This document shows, piece by piece, positions 35,511 to 43,646 of a DNA stretch of 64,000 nt. A program made the translations under genes and the position numbers. The notes beneath the pieces are model-generated. The model was given only the letters and a program-made list of their open reading frames with translations. It had not been told where the DNA came from and ran no database searches. The stretch's first letter is position 1; each line of letters opens with the position of its first letter. The DNA comes from Paenibacillus riograndensis SBR5 (GTDB lineage: Bacteria; Bacillota; Bacilli; Paenibacillales; Paenibacillaceae): positions 1,379,001 through 1,443,000 of the forward strand of contig NZ_LN831776.1 in assembly GCF_000981585.1 (NCBI RefSeq). Direction: 5' to 3'.

Positions 35511-36419
35511 ATGACTGTAAGCCAGAAAATATTCTCGAATGAGGAGCAGAAAAAGCCTCAGAAATCAGAAGCCTTTAAGCGGGCCAGGCTGATCCAACGG
35601 ATCGTAATGATGGTGCTTGGAGCCGCGATGATGTCTGTAGCGCTGGAAATCTTCCTTGTTCCCAATCAACTGATTGACGGCGGAATTACCGGTATTTCCA
35701 TTATGATATCCCATATTTTTCATATTCCCCTGGGGATTATATTGACGCTGCTTAACTTGCCGTTCCTTATCATCGGCTATAAGCAGATTGGTAAAACCTT
35801 TGCCTTATCCACTCTGTTTGCTGTAGTCCTGATGTCCATTGGCACTCAGCTGCTGCATCCTGTTGCCCCGCTGACCGGCGAACCGCTGCTGGCTGCAGTG
35901 TTTGGAGGCGTTATTCTGGGTGTGGGTGTGGGTCTTGTGGTGAGGTACGGAGGATCGCTGGATGGAACAGAAATTGTCGCGATTCTAGTTTCGAAGAAGC
36001 TCCCCTTCTCCGTAGGTGAAGTAGTCATGTTCTTCAACCTTTTTATTCTTTCCGGCGCAGGCTTTGTGTTCGGCTGGAATAATGCGATGTTCTCATTGAT
36101 TGCGTACTATATTGCTTTTAAGGTGATTGATGTTACGCTTGAGGGTCTGGATCAATCGAAATCGGTATGGATTATCAGCGATAAATTCCGTGATATCGGG
36201 GAAGCGCTGACGGAGCGTCTCGGACGCGGTGTTACTTATCTGGATGGGGAAGGCGGTTTCTCCGGCGATAACAAGAAGGTTATATTTGTAGTCATTACCC
36301 GTTTGGAAGAAGCGAAGCTTAAATCCATCGTTGAGGATTGGGATTCCGACGCATTTATTGCCATCGGCAATATCCACGATGTGAAGGGCGGCCGTTTCAA
36401 GAAAAAAGCAATCCATTAG
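35511..36419 (+). CDS. YitT family membrane protein (DUF2179)
   Basis: A 302-residue protein with five or six N-terminal membrane helices (about 30-215) and a C-terminal cytoplasmic DUF2179 domain (GRGVTYLDGEGGFSGDNKKV; VVITRLEEAKLKSIVED). ALEIFLVPNQLIDGGITGIS is a hallmark of the family. The role is not established. AGGGGGAG precedes the ATG. A terminator hairpin follows at 36554. Confidence 0.9.
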   Translation: MTVSQKIFSNEEQKKPQKSEAFKRARLIQRIVMMVLGAAMMSVALEIFLVPNQLIDGGITGISIMISHIFHIPLGIILTLLNLPFLIIGYKQIGKTFALSTLFAVVLMSIGTQLLHPVAPLTGEPLLAAVFGGVILGVGVGLVVRYGGSLDGTEIVAILVSKKLPFSVGEVVMFFNLFILSGAGFVFGWNNAMFSLIAYYIAFKVIDVTLEGLDQSKSVWIISDKFRDIGEALTERLGRGVTYLDGEGGFSGDNKKVIFVVITRLEEAKLKSIVEDWDSDAFIAIGNIHDVKGGRFKKKAIH

Positions 36420-36553
36420 CAGCACCCGTAACAAGGGGAGCACTGACCGAAGGAAGGTATATTTACGAACATCAGAGTAACCATTTCGGCGTCTTTATCA
36501 AGCGTCGCCGTATTCTCATATATAATACCTTCTGTCCATACCATGGACGCCTG

Positions 36554-36590
36554 ATAAGCCCGCAGCCTGGATAGGCATCTGCGGGCTTAT
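36554..36590. terminator. Bidirectional terminator between yitT-like gene and ligD-type gene
   Basis: A perfect 12-bp stem (ATAAGCCCGCAG with CTGCGGGCTTAT) and 13-nt loop lie between two convergent genes. Confidence 0.82.
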
Positions 36591-36603
36591 TGCTTGTTCC
36601 GGG

Positions 36604-37488
36604 TCAAGGAAGTTTGGGGATCAGAGCCTCCACCGGCTGCGGCGGCACCTTGGCGATCAGATCGCCCATGATGCTCAGGCGTTCCTCAATGTTGAGCAGA
36701 TGGAAATCGGCAGGCGAAACATTGTGCTGAACCTCTTCCCACAAAAGAGGAGTGGAGACGGTAGCCAGCGGCCGGGCACGGGGCGTGTACGGAGCGGCGA
36801 GCGTTTTGCCCCCGTAATGCTGAAGGTAATCAAAATAAATTTTGTCGCCCCGGTTCTTCTTCAACCGCTCCAGCGTGAACAGATCGGGACGTTTCTCAGT
36901 TACATACCTGCCGACAAAATGCCCGATCCGGCGCAGGCCATCGAAAGTGACTCCGGGCCGGATCGGAACGATAATCTGCACTCCGGTTGCACCGGAGGTT
37001 TTGGGGACTGAGGCAATCCCCAATGATTGCAGTACCTCCCCTACAACAGCCGCCGCTTCCATAATCCGCGGCTCGACCTCAAGGGACGGGTCCAGGTCAA
37101 TCATCCATTCGCAGGGCAAAGTGCTGCCGACATAATGCAGTGAGGGATGAAACTCCAGCGCGGCTAAGTTCCCCAGCCAGAGCAGCTCGGGCAGTCCTTG
37201 CAGGACAATATAGGTAATGTTGTCGTGAGTTGCTGTCCGCACAAAATCCGGCAAAGGCTCCGGCGCATTTTTCTGATAAAAGGACATGCCGGGAACGCCG
37301 TGCGGATAGCGGATTACAGTCAGCAGCCGGTCACGGGAATAGCGCAGCAGATAAGGGGAGAGGGCGGCCAGCTTTTGCAGGTAAATCCGTTTGGTAATGC
37401 CCACTTCAGGCCATAACGGCTTGTCGGGATTGGTGATGATAATCTCTTGCCCATCGACGGTGATGGAGCCTTTGACGGCTGCCGGCAT
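36604..37488 (-). CDS. LigD-type primase-polymerase domain protein
   Basis: A 294-residue stand-alone polymerase domain of the LigD/PrimPol group, which adds nucleotides at broken DNA ends during non-homologous end joining. It begins after MPAAVKGSITVDGQEIIITN and shows FYQKNAPEPLPDFV, LEFHPSLHYVGSTL and the catalytic acidic pair in WMIDLDPSLEVEP, then KTSGATGVQIIVPIRPG. ATG 37488 with AAAGGTGG upstream is preferred over an upstream extension. The ligase and Ku genes lie 3 kb away on the same strand, separated by an unrelated three-gene cluster on the other strand. Confidence 0.93.
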   Translation of the reverse strand: MPAAVKGSITVDGQEIIITNPDKPLWPEVGITKRIYLQKLAALSPYLLRYSRDRLLTVIRYPHGVPGMSFYQKNAPEPLPDFVRTATHDNITYIVLQGLPELLWLGNLAALEFHPSLHYVGSTLPCEWMIDLDPSLEVEPRIMEAAAVVGEVLQSLGIASVPKTSGATGVQIIVPIRPGVTFDGLRRIGHFVGRYVTEKRPDLFTLERLKKNRGDKIYFDYLQHYGGKTLAAPYTPRARPLATVSTPLLWEEVQHNVSPADFHLLNIEERLSIMGDLIAKVPPQPVEALIPKLP

Positions 37489-37664
37489 CAGGGGAACCAC
37501 CTTTCTGTTCTGGATAGCTGCAGTTGAAGGTATTATCTGCATACCGGAGATATTCCATCCGCGCATAGGCTGCCAGGAAGCAGAAAAAAATTAGGGTACT
37601 TTGTCCCGATTCGCCATTCCCGATGCTTATAAGAGTAGGAGATGTGCGTAGAAGGGAGTGTTTT

Positions 37665-38252
37665 TTGATTTTGGACTGGATTGAACAGGCCGTTGCCCGC
37701 GTGCAGGCCGGAGAAGTGGAGCCTTACGCCCAAATTGTCGAGGCGTATCAGAAGCCGATTCACCGGTATTGCAGCCGCCTGCTGGGAAGCAGGTCCGAGG
37801 CAGAGGATGCCGTGCAGGATATCCTGGTCAAAGCCTATCTGAATATAGCAGCGTATCGCTCTGTTGCCAGCTTTTCCTCCTGGCTGTACAAGATTGCTTA
37901 TCATCACTGCCTGGACCTTATCCGCAGGCGTAAAAGGCAGCAGCGGGTGCTGCAACTGTTTCAGCCTGCACCGCCGCCGGAAAGCCCCGAGCAGCAGATG
38001 GACCGGAATATATTTAGCGAACCGCTTGCTAAGGCGCTGTCCAGGCTGAGTACTGAAGAGAGAAATCTGCTGGTTTTGCGGATTTTTGAAGAGCAGAGCT
38101 TCCCGGAAATTGCGGGGATTTTGGATAAGAATATGGAAGCGGTCAAGAAAAAATACAGGCGGACCCTCATGAAATTGGCCAAAATGATGTCAGCTCATAA
38201 AGGAGGGAGCGAATGGAACGGCAAGGGATCTCTATTGAAGAAGAAAATGTGA
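37665..38252 (+). CDS. ECF-type RNA polymerase sigma factor
   Basis: A 195-residue sigma factor with region 2 (YQKPIHRYCSRLLGSRSEAE, then DAVQDILVKAYLNI and SFSSWLYKIAYHHCLDLIRR) and region 4 (STEERNLLVLRIFEEQSFPE, then IAGILDKNMEAVKKKYRRTL). TTG 37665 has AAGGGAG six bases upstream. The following gene overlaps its 3' end by 40 bp and encodes a single-helix membrane protein, so this is a sigma/anti-sigma pair responding to an envelope signal. It lies between the NHEJ genes on the opposite strand. Confidence 0.92.
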   Translation: MILDWIEQAVARVQAGEVEPYAQIVEAYQKPIHRYCSRLLGSRSEAEDAVQDILVKAYLNIAAYRSVASFSSWLYKIAYHHCLDLIRRRKRQQRVLQLFQPAPPPESPEQQMDRNIFSEPLAKALSRLSTEERNLLVLRIFEEQSFPEIAGILDKNMEAVKKKYRRTLMKLAKMMSAHKGGSEWNGKGSLLKKKM

Positions 38253-39442
38253 AGAAGATGAGCGGAAATGAGGGTTATGATGATTTTGATGTGAAAGACC
38301 GGGTGATGTTGCGGATACGTGAAATCCATGCCAGGAATCTGTCAGAAGGTTCAGACACCGCAATTCACGGAAACTCCGTCAGTCCGCGGGTGGAGTCGGG
38401 ACCGGACCAGGAGGCCGGGCAAGGAGTAGCTGTGATGCAGCAAACCCGGTCCAGGCACCAACGGAGGAAGAAGCCGCGTTCAAGGACTAAAATTGCAGCT
38501 TCGGGAATTACTGCGGCACTCATCCTTTTAGCAGCAGGATTCGGTATATACCAGCTGGCCGCCGATTATATCCTGCCGGAAACGCCCCGCGTTGCCGTGG
38601 AAATTATTGAATCTAAGGAAGGTGCGCCTCTAACGTTGAATAACAGCACTGGTAAACAGATTCTTCAAACGGCCCGGAGTGTACAGGGAACCCTTCCTGT
38701 GCCCAGCCCTTCATCCGCTGCGGTCAAATACAACGATCTGTTGGATGCCTATAAACAGCAGGCGGAGAGTGAACTTGGCCCTGGCGAGAAGGCGGTATTT
38801 TACATCAAGGATGCCGAATTTGAGAAGCTGGCCAATGGGCTTGGAGAGAGTACAAGACTGTTCACTGTGTTCCGTCCTCTGACGTATAGCGGCTATGACG
38901 ATTTCAGCAAGGCATGGAGCGGGATTGCCCTTGCCGGAGCGCCGCTGCCTTCCAGCCTGCCTGGCGACTTTGGTTTTGCCAAGGCACAGATTATCGATGA
39001 GTCTTCCATAAATCCCGCAACTAAGGAATATCAGACTCTTTTGCAAGCGCTGAAGGCAGAAGCTGAAGCAGACAGCAGCGGAAAAAAGGTATTTGTCCGC
39101 AAGCTGGAGGGGGGCCAGGCCAATAATCTTGCCGTCACCATGGACTTACTCATAGATGGAGTCAAGCGGTCCCTTCAACTGAGGATAACTCCGCTTCTCC
39201 AGGGAAGTACCAACACAATAAATATTTTATCCGGACAGTCTGCTGAAAAATGGCTGATGGAGGGGAAAGAGGCACTCTTCATATCAGGTCTGTCATCCGG
39301 AGGAGACCGGGAAATCTGGTATACAGCCAACAGACTGATCTATTATAACGAAGCTGCCAATGCAACGTACATCTGGACCGATGCCGGAAATCCGCTGGAC
39401 AAAAGTGAATGGCAGGCGCTGGCCTCCGGTTTTATCCAATAG
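38213..39442 (+). CDS. Probable transmembrane anti-sigma factor, DUF4367-like outer domain
   Basis: A 409-residue protein with an acidic cytoplasmic N-terminus (about 1-95), one membrane helix (about 100-122, ITAALILLAAGFGIYQLAAD) and a large extracellular domain. Two related segments are seen outside: KYNDLLDAYKQQAESELGPG and later EYQTLLQALKAEAEADSSGK, the latter followed by a C-terminal region resembling DUF4367, typical of Bacillus anti-sigma proteins. ATG 38213 has AAAGGAGGGAGCG before it and overlaps the sigma gene in another frame. Overlap with the sigma gene supports the assignment; direct evidence of sigma binding is missing. Confidence 0.75.
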   Translation: MERQGISIEEENVKKMSGNEGYDDFDVKDRVMLRIREIHARNLSEGSDTAIHGNSVSPRVESGPDQEAGQGVAVMQQTRSRHQRRKKPRSRTKIAASGITAALILLAAGFGIYQLAADYILPETPRVAVEIIESKEGAPLTLNNSTGKQILQTARSVQGTLPVPSPSSAAVKYNDLLDAYKQQAESELGPGEKAVFYIKDAEFEKLANGLGESTRLFTVFRPLTYSGYDDFSKAWSGIALAGAPLPSSLPGDFGFAKAQIIDESSINPATKEYQTLLQALKAEAEADSSGKKVFVRKLEGGQANNLAVTMDLLIDGVKRSLQLRITPLLQGSTNTINILSGQSAEKWLMEGKEALFISGLSSGGDREIWYTANRLIYYNEAANATYIWTDAGNPLDKSEWQALASGFIQ

Positions 39443-39587
39443 AGGTTTGGTCAGAATCCTTACAACGTTAGATCCGGAACAATTATTTGATGGGGTGTCC
39501 CTTTTTTGTCATGAAGGGCGTTACAGATATGTAGCTACACAATACAGCATGAGGTTGCCGGAACCGTTGCGAAGGAGAGAATAAGCG

Positions 39588-40394
39588 ATGAAAATGAATG
39601 TTAAAACAGCCATTGCAGCAATGAGCGTTGTGCTGTTGATGGGAGCCGCCGACGGTGCAGCAGGGGCTGCTTCGTCATCCTCGCAGAAGAGGAGCAAGAG
39701 CACGGCACCTGTAGTGCAGATTGTCAAAACCGATCCATCCATTCAGCAGCTGCTTGACAAGGAATATGCGGTCAAACTCCAAACCGGAGAAATACGGGTG
39801 GGGTACATTAATCACGCCAAGTCCAATCCGGACGATACGCTTGATTTCAGCTACATGCCGTACAGGTTCGCGGATATCAGCGAGGCTGCCCAAAAGCAGC
39901 TGGCTTTGACAGGAAAAACACTGGAGGAACCGGGGGATTTACCGGAAGGCTTTGTGTTCCAGGAGGCCTTACTTGAGCCTTATATCCCGTTCTTCCTTGG
40001 TCCTGATTATAAGAAGCTCAAAAATCAGCTTAAAGCGGAGGCAGTAGCTTCCGGTAAAAAAGTGATCTTTAAGAAGTACAAGTGGACGAGTGGTTCGGCA
40101 ATGTTGACCTATACAAAGGGCGCGGAAAGAATCCGTTTTCACTACGGCCCTGCGGCCGTCCTTCCGGAAGGGGCAACCTATGCTATACTGCCAGGCGATG
40201 AGCCTGAGGATTTAATCATCAACGGGCGCGAGGCTGTCTATACGAAATTTGGTCCTCATCATGGCGATTTTAAGGCGGAGTTGACCTGGAGCAGCGGGGA
40301 TGGAAGCAAGGACTACAAAATTACGGTGAACAAAAACAGCAGCCTTGCCAAAGAAGATCTCGAAGCCATTGCCGCCACTCTCATTGCCCCGTAA
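39588..40394 (+). CDS. Secreted protein with DUF4367-like domain, paralogue of the anti-sigma outer domain
   Basis: A 268-residue protein with a signal peptide (MKMNVKTAIAAMSVVLLMGA, then ADGAAGA) and no later membrane helix. Its region DLPEGFVFQEALLEPYIPF, YKKLKNQLKAEAVASGKKVI and the end LAKEDLEAIAATLIAP align with the anti-sigma protein (YQTLLQALKAEAEADSSGKK; LDKSEWQALASGFIQ). It has GAAGGAGAG before the ATG. It is therefore a soluble copy of the sensor domain, in the same operon 145 bp downstream. It may compete for or present the signal; this is inference. Confidence 0.7.
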   Translation: MKMNVKTAIAAMSVVLLMGAADGAAGAASSSSQKRSKSTAPVVQIVKTDPSIQQLLDKEYAVKLQTGEIRVGYINHAKSNPDDTLDFSYMPYRFADISEAAQKQLALTGKTLEEPGDLPEGFVFQEALLEPYIPFFLGPDYKKLKNQLKAEAVASGKKVIFKKYKWTSGSAMLTYTKGAERIRFHYGPAAVLPEGATYAILPGDEPEDLIINGREAVYTKFGPHHGDFKAELTWSSGDGSKDYKITVNKNSSLAKEDLEAIAATLIAP

Positions 40395-40405
40395 AATAAA
40401 CAGAC

Positions 40406-40440
40406 AAAAGCGTTCTTCCACCAATCGGGAGAACGCTTTT
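40406..40440. terminator. Bidirectional terminator between sensor operon and ligase gene
   Basis: An 11-bp stem (AAAAGCGTTCT with AGAACGCTTTT) provides T-runs for both strands; its right end touches the stop of the ligase gene. Confidence 0.88.
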
Positions 40441-41401
40441 AGTTGACGACGGAGGCATCCCGCTGGCTCAGCAGGCAATGCTGCGGAGCCAGTTCGACTC
40501 TCGCTTGGATACTCGGATGGCGCAGCGTGCCTGAAGCATTCCATTCCAGATAATGAACCTTGAAGACAAGCTGTGGCTTGATCCAGAATGCGCCCTTGCT
40601 CCGCTCCGGCAGTTCGGCAAACGGCATAGTCTCCGAAGCCAGAGTGTGCGCCTGCTCGGTCAGGTCACGCCAGTCCTGCACGGTCATCCGGCCAGCCCCG
40701 GCATGGCCGATATAATGCAGCTTGCCCTCGTTATCGTAGAGGCCGAGCAGCACGGCATTGACTGTTCCGTCCCGGAAGGTGACGCCGCCTGCCACAGCCG
40801 TTACGTCGAAGATGATCTTCCGCTTTAGCCAGCGCTTGTCCTTGCCTCCAAGCGCATAGGTACTGCCGCTGTCCTTGCAGACAATGCCCTCAAGCCCCTG
40901 GCGCACCGCAGCGGCATACAACTCCGCCGGGTCGGCATAGCTGGGCACCGCCTGCACATGCGGATGCGGGAGCAGCATTTCGCCTAACATCTGCTGCCGT
41001 CTGGACAGCGGCTGATCCAGAAGCCATGTGCCATTACAGTATAGAATGTCAAATACCATATACAGCACGGGAACCTGCGGACTCACGGCTTTGATCGCCG
41101 CAGCATTCTTCAAGCTGTCCCGGCGCATCACCTCATGGAAGGAGGGTTTGCCGCCGCTGAGCGCAATCACTTCTCCGTCCAAAATGACCGAGCCGGCCCG
41201 GCAGTAGGCTCTGGGGTCGGCGATTTCGGGATACTGCAGGGTGCGCCGGTTGCCGCGGCGGTTAATCAGCTCCGCTTCGCTCCCGTCACAGTAAGAGAGC
41301 ATGCGCACGCCATCCCATTTAATCTGGGCAATCCACTGACCGCCCTCCGGCAGCTGCGATGCCAGCACAGGCTCGAAGGGAACAACGGGCTGCAGCTTCA
41401 T
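40439..41401 (-). CDS. ATP-dependent DNA ligase (LigD ligase-domain type)
   Basis: A 320-residue stand-alone ligase that seals DNA ends in NHEJ. The nucleotidyltransferase motifs are visible: the AMP-accepting lysine in AQIKWDGVRML (about residue 29), LDGEVIAL, LYMVFDILYCNG, LEGIVCKDSGSTYALG and RWLKRKI. An OB-fold follows (KPQLVFKVHYLEWNASGTLR). No nuclease or polymerase domain is fused, unlike many LigD proteins. The start lies three bases after the Ku stop, so translation is coupled. A weak ribosome site (GGGGGC) precedes it. Confidence 0.95.
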   Translation of the reverse strand: MKLQPVVPFEPVLASQLPEGGQWIAQIKWDGVRMLSYCDGSEAELINRRGNRRTLQYPEIADPRAYCRAGSVILDGEVIALSGGKPSFHEVMRRDSLKNAAAIKAVSPQVPVLYMVFDILYCNGTWLLDQPLSRRQQMLGEMLLPHPHVQAVPSYADPAELYAAAVRQGLEGIVCKDSGSTYALGGKDKRWLKRKIIFDVTAVAGGVTFRDGTVNAVLLGLYDNEGKLHYIGHAGAGRMTVQDWRDLTEQAHTLASETMPFAELPERSKGAFWIKPQLVFKVHYLEWNASGTLRHPSIQARVELAPQHCLLSQRDASVVN

Positions 41402-41404
41402 AAA

Positions 41405-42367
41405 TTAAGCCCCCGGCTCTTTACTCTTGGCTGTCCGCCGTTTCGGCTTGGGCGCAATGACCGGAATCGGTCCGGTAGCCTCGCTAACGACTGCTGGGCC
41501 GTCAGCAGTTTTGGCCGGTTTGGCTGCGGCTGTTTTTTTCCTGGACGCCGCGCCTTTGGTTTTGGCGGAAGCCGCAGATGGGCCGGGATCAGCAGGGATA
41601 TGCTGGACGGCTTCAATACTGGCTTGAAGCGCAGCCATCAAGTCAATTACATTGCTCTCCTGGCGGGCAGGAGCGATATGGAATTCCTCACCGGCAATTT
41701 TGTGAGTGATCAGATCAAGCATGCGCTGGCGGTAGTCATCGGTGTATTTGCCCGGCTCAAACGGGGTGGACAACTGGGAGATCAGCAGCTTAGCCATATC
41801 CAGCTCCTTGTCGTTAACGATGCCGGGCTCGGGCAGGCCTGGAACCTGGGACACAGGCCGCACCTCATCCGGGTAAAAGATGGTTTCAATGGCGAGGCAG
41901 TCAGCCAGCACGCGAATGGCGGCGAGACTGCTTTTGGAACGGATGGAGATTTTGGCGATGCCGATCTTGCCGGTCTGGCGCATTGCTTCCATCAACAGGC
42001 GGTAAGCATTGGCCCCGGCCTGATCGGGGGAAAGGTAATACGTTTTTTGGAAATAAATCGGATCGATCTCCGTCAGGTCCACGAAATCCAGAATCGCAAT
42101 GTTCTTGGTGCTCTGCTCCGTCAGCTGTTCCAGTTCTTCTTTCTCAAACAGGACAAACTTCCCCTTATCATATTCGTAGCCCTTGCCGATTTCCTCCCAC
42201 GCCACTTCCTTGTCGCAGACAGGGCATTTCCGCACATACGACAGCGGGCTGCCGCATTCTTTGTGGATGTAACGCAGCGAGATGTCTTTGTCCTCGGTAG
42301 CGGAGAACATTTTGACCGGAACATGGACCAGCCCGAAGCTGATGGCCCCTTTCCAAACGGTATGCAT
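41405..42367 (-). CDS. ku: Non-homologous end-joining protein Ku
   Basis: A 320-residue bacterial Ku that binds DNA ends as a homodimer and recruits the ligase. MHTVWKGAISFGLVHVPVKM is the diagnostic N-terminus, followed by the Ku core with RYIHKECGSPLSYVRKCPVC. The C-terminal tail is Ala/Lys-rich (SRKKTAAAKPAKTA; PKPKRRTAKSKEPGA), the part that contacts DNA and ligase in long Ku proteins. ATG 42367 has AGGAGGCG in front. It is the first gene of the ku-ligase operon and is divergent from a small acidic protein gene. Confidence 0.96.
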   Translation of the reverse strand: MHTVWKGAISFGLVHVPVKMFSATEDKDISLRYIHKECGSPLSYVRKCPVCDKEVAWEEIGKGYEYDKGKFVLFEKEELEQLTEQSTKNIAILDFVDLTEIDPIYFQKTYYLSPDQAGANAYRLLMEAMRQTGKIGIAKISIRSKSSLAAIRVLADCLAIETIFYPDEVRPVSQVPGLPEPGIVNDKELDMAKLLISQLSTPFEPGKYTDDYRQRMLDLITHKIAGEEFHIAPARQESNVIDLMAALQASIEAVQHIPADPGPSAASAKTKGAASRKKTAAAKPAKTADGPAVVSEATGPIPVIAPKPKRRTAKSKEPGA

Positions 42368-42528
42368 GATGATCGCCTCCTGATCCAAAGTTCTTTCCGC
42401 TTAGTATGGGATGACGGGGCTGTTTCTACCCTGATGCATTTTTTGCGCAGGTTGGGAAAAAATAAGCCCGGGCGTTAAGAGGAAACTGCGAATTCCCGGC
42501 AGCACTGAAACGAAGCGGAGGAGCGATA

Positions 42529-42702
42529 TTGGAAAAGGGATGGTATGACTGGAGCGACGCCTTATCGGAACAGGATATTCCGGCTGAGGTTGTGGATTGG
42601 GCAAGCATTGTAGAGCCCGGGGAAGAAGAAGCGCTGACCGAGGATTCCGGGCGGCTGGACGCCGAAGCGACGATTGGCGAACCGCCTGCTATCGAAGAGT
42701 AA
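42529..42702 (+). CDS. Small acidic protein of unknown function
   Basis: A 57-residue product read from TTG 42529 with GGAGGAG five bases upstream: it begins MEKGWYDWSDALSEQD and is strongly acidic (about 15 Glu/Asp, few basic residues). No domain was recognised. Good ribosome site, no internal stops and a separate sspH site 48 bases after its end support a real gene. It is divergent from ku; being next to it may be coincidence. Confidence 0.55.
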   Translation: MEKGWYDWSDALSEQDIPAEVVDWASIVEPGEEEALTEDSGRLDAEATIGEPPAIEE

Positions 42703-42749
42703 GGCTGCTGCTTCAGAGTGAGCTTTGTATGAAGAAAGGAGACCAAATC

Positions 42750-42935
42750 ATGGATGTACAACGGGCAAAAGCGATTTATGCCTCCAAGGATATGATTTCT
42801 GTACATCTGGACGGAGAACCTGTCTGGATAGAGCATGTAGATGCGGAAAATGGAATGGCTACAGTGCAGGTAGGTTCACGTCCGACGAATACACATACGG
42901 TGGGTGTGGAGCGTCTGGAAGAACAGGAGAGCTGA
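42750..42935 (+). CDS. sspH: Small acid-soluble spore protein, H type
   Basis: A 61-residue protein MDVQRAKAIYASKDMISVHL, then GEPVWIEHVDAENGMATVQV, matching SspH-type spore proteins. It is found in the spore core of Bacillus relatives and is normally made in the forespore under sigma-G. AAAGGAGA precedes the ATG. It indicates a spore-forming host. A terminator follows within 30 bp. Confidence 0.93.
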   Translation: MDVQRAKAIYASKDMISVHLDGEPVWIEHVDAENGMATVQVGSRPTNTHTVGVERLEEQES

Positions 42936-42962
42936 GACCGGAACCCATTCAGACCCTAAAAG

Positions 42963-42998
42963 CCGATTGAGGGGGATAACCCGTTCAATCGGTTTTTT
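42963..42998 (+). terminator. Terminator after sspH
   Basis: CCGATTGA pairs with TCAATCGG around a 14-nt loop, followed by TTTTTT. Confidence 0.85.
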
Positions 42999-43071
42999 GC
43001 TTTTTCCAACTGGCACTGGAGAAAGAAATTGGTAAGCGGCTGCCAGAGACCATTGCTATCGGGTGAGTGTT

Positions 43072-43319
43072 TATAGATTGAACTAGAAGTCTGTTGTCTT
43101 CATGTGGGGTAACCACAGTGGATTTTTTTGTTTGACTGCACTTCGTGCAATAGAATTCTTATTATTCTGCGTTGAATCGCATTCTGCTGTATTTTATGCA
43201 ATAGATTTTCTTATATCGAGCCCAAAACAGCTTTTTCAAGGGATTATAATGTACAGAGTGCAATAGATGGAGCTTTTTGACTGATTTTGGGTTATTCTGC
43301 TGCAGAGAATGCAATAGAA
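43072..43319. repeat. Dispersed intergenic repeat, module A, copy 2
   Basis: Second copy of the 250-bp element of 15891-16140. The four TGCAATAGA boxes are at 43146, 43197, 43259 and 43310, spaced 51, 62 and 51 bp, almost exactly as in copy 1. Here all four boxes are intact. No gene is present between the sspH terminator and tsaE. Confidence 0.9.
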
Positions 43320-43421
43320 TGGAATTCTGACCTGATTAGAAGAAAGAGATTCACATCGGACTCGTATCGGTAAGCGATATTACTCCTTTCGAAGCGACAT
43401 ACAGGAATCTCGAGCGCAATT

Positions 43422-43479
43422 CTAAACTGTAATCCAAAACGGCTGCCTTATTCAGTCAAGGTTCGGCCTAGCCGTTTTG
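43422..43479. repeat. Dispersed intergenic repeat, module B, copy 2 (hairpin)
   Basis: CTAAACTG start and a perfect 10-bp stem CAAAACGGCT (43435-43444) with AGCCGTTTTG (43470-43479). It follows module A by about 100 bp here and by 380 bp in copy 1, so the two modules keep order but not distance. Confidence 0.8.
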
Positions 43480-43593
43480 TGCAAATATAGAATTTATATG
43501 CTGTCCCTGTTCTTGCAGCCGAAGGCAGCAAATGAAGGACGTTGTTGCGGTAGAAGTATCATACCGATATAATTGAAATTATTGTGATGATAT

Positions 43594-43626
43594 GTCCGCT
43601 CCTGGTGCAGGGGCGTGGATTGAAAT
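43594..43626 (+). repeat. Solitary CRISPR-like repeat of type I-C form
   Basis: A 33-nt segment starts GTCCGCTCC, holds a GCTCC/GGGGC stem with one G-U pair, and ends GCGTGGATTGAAAT, the conserved 3' handle of type I-C repeats. It matches the usual 32-nt repeat length if one C of GTCC is an insertion. No second repeat or cas gene is seen within this window. It lies 20 bases before tsaE. Confidence 0.55.
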
Positions 43627-43646
43627 AAAAAGGTGGTAGTTGCAGC

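Noticed and set aside
38213..38252. Sequencing frameshift joining the sigma and anti-sigma genes
   Set aside because: The overlap has a proper ribosome site and start codon, and the two products are distinct complete proteins, so it is a normal gene overlap.
39360..39584. Small plus-strand gene between the anti-sigma gene and the secreted paralogue
   Set aside because: It overlaps the anti-sigma gene end out of frame, has no ribosome site and no similarity.
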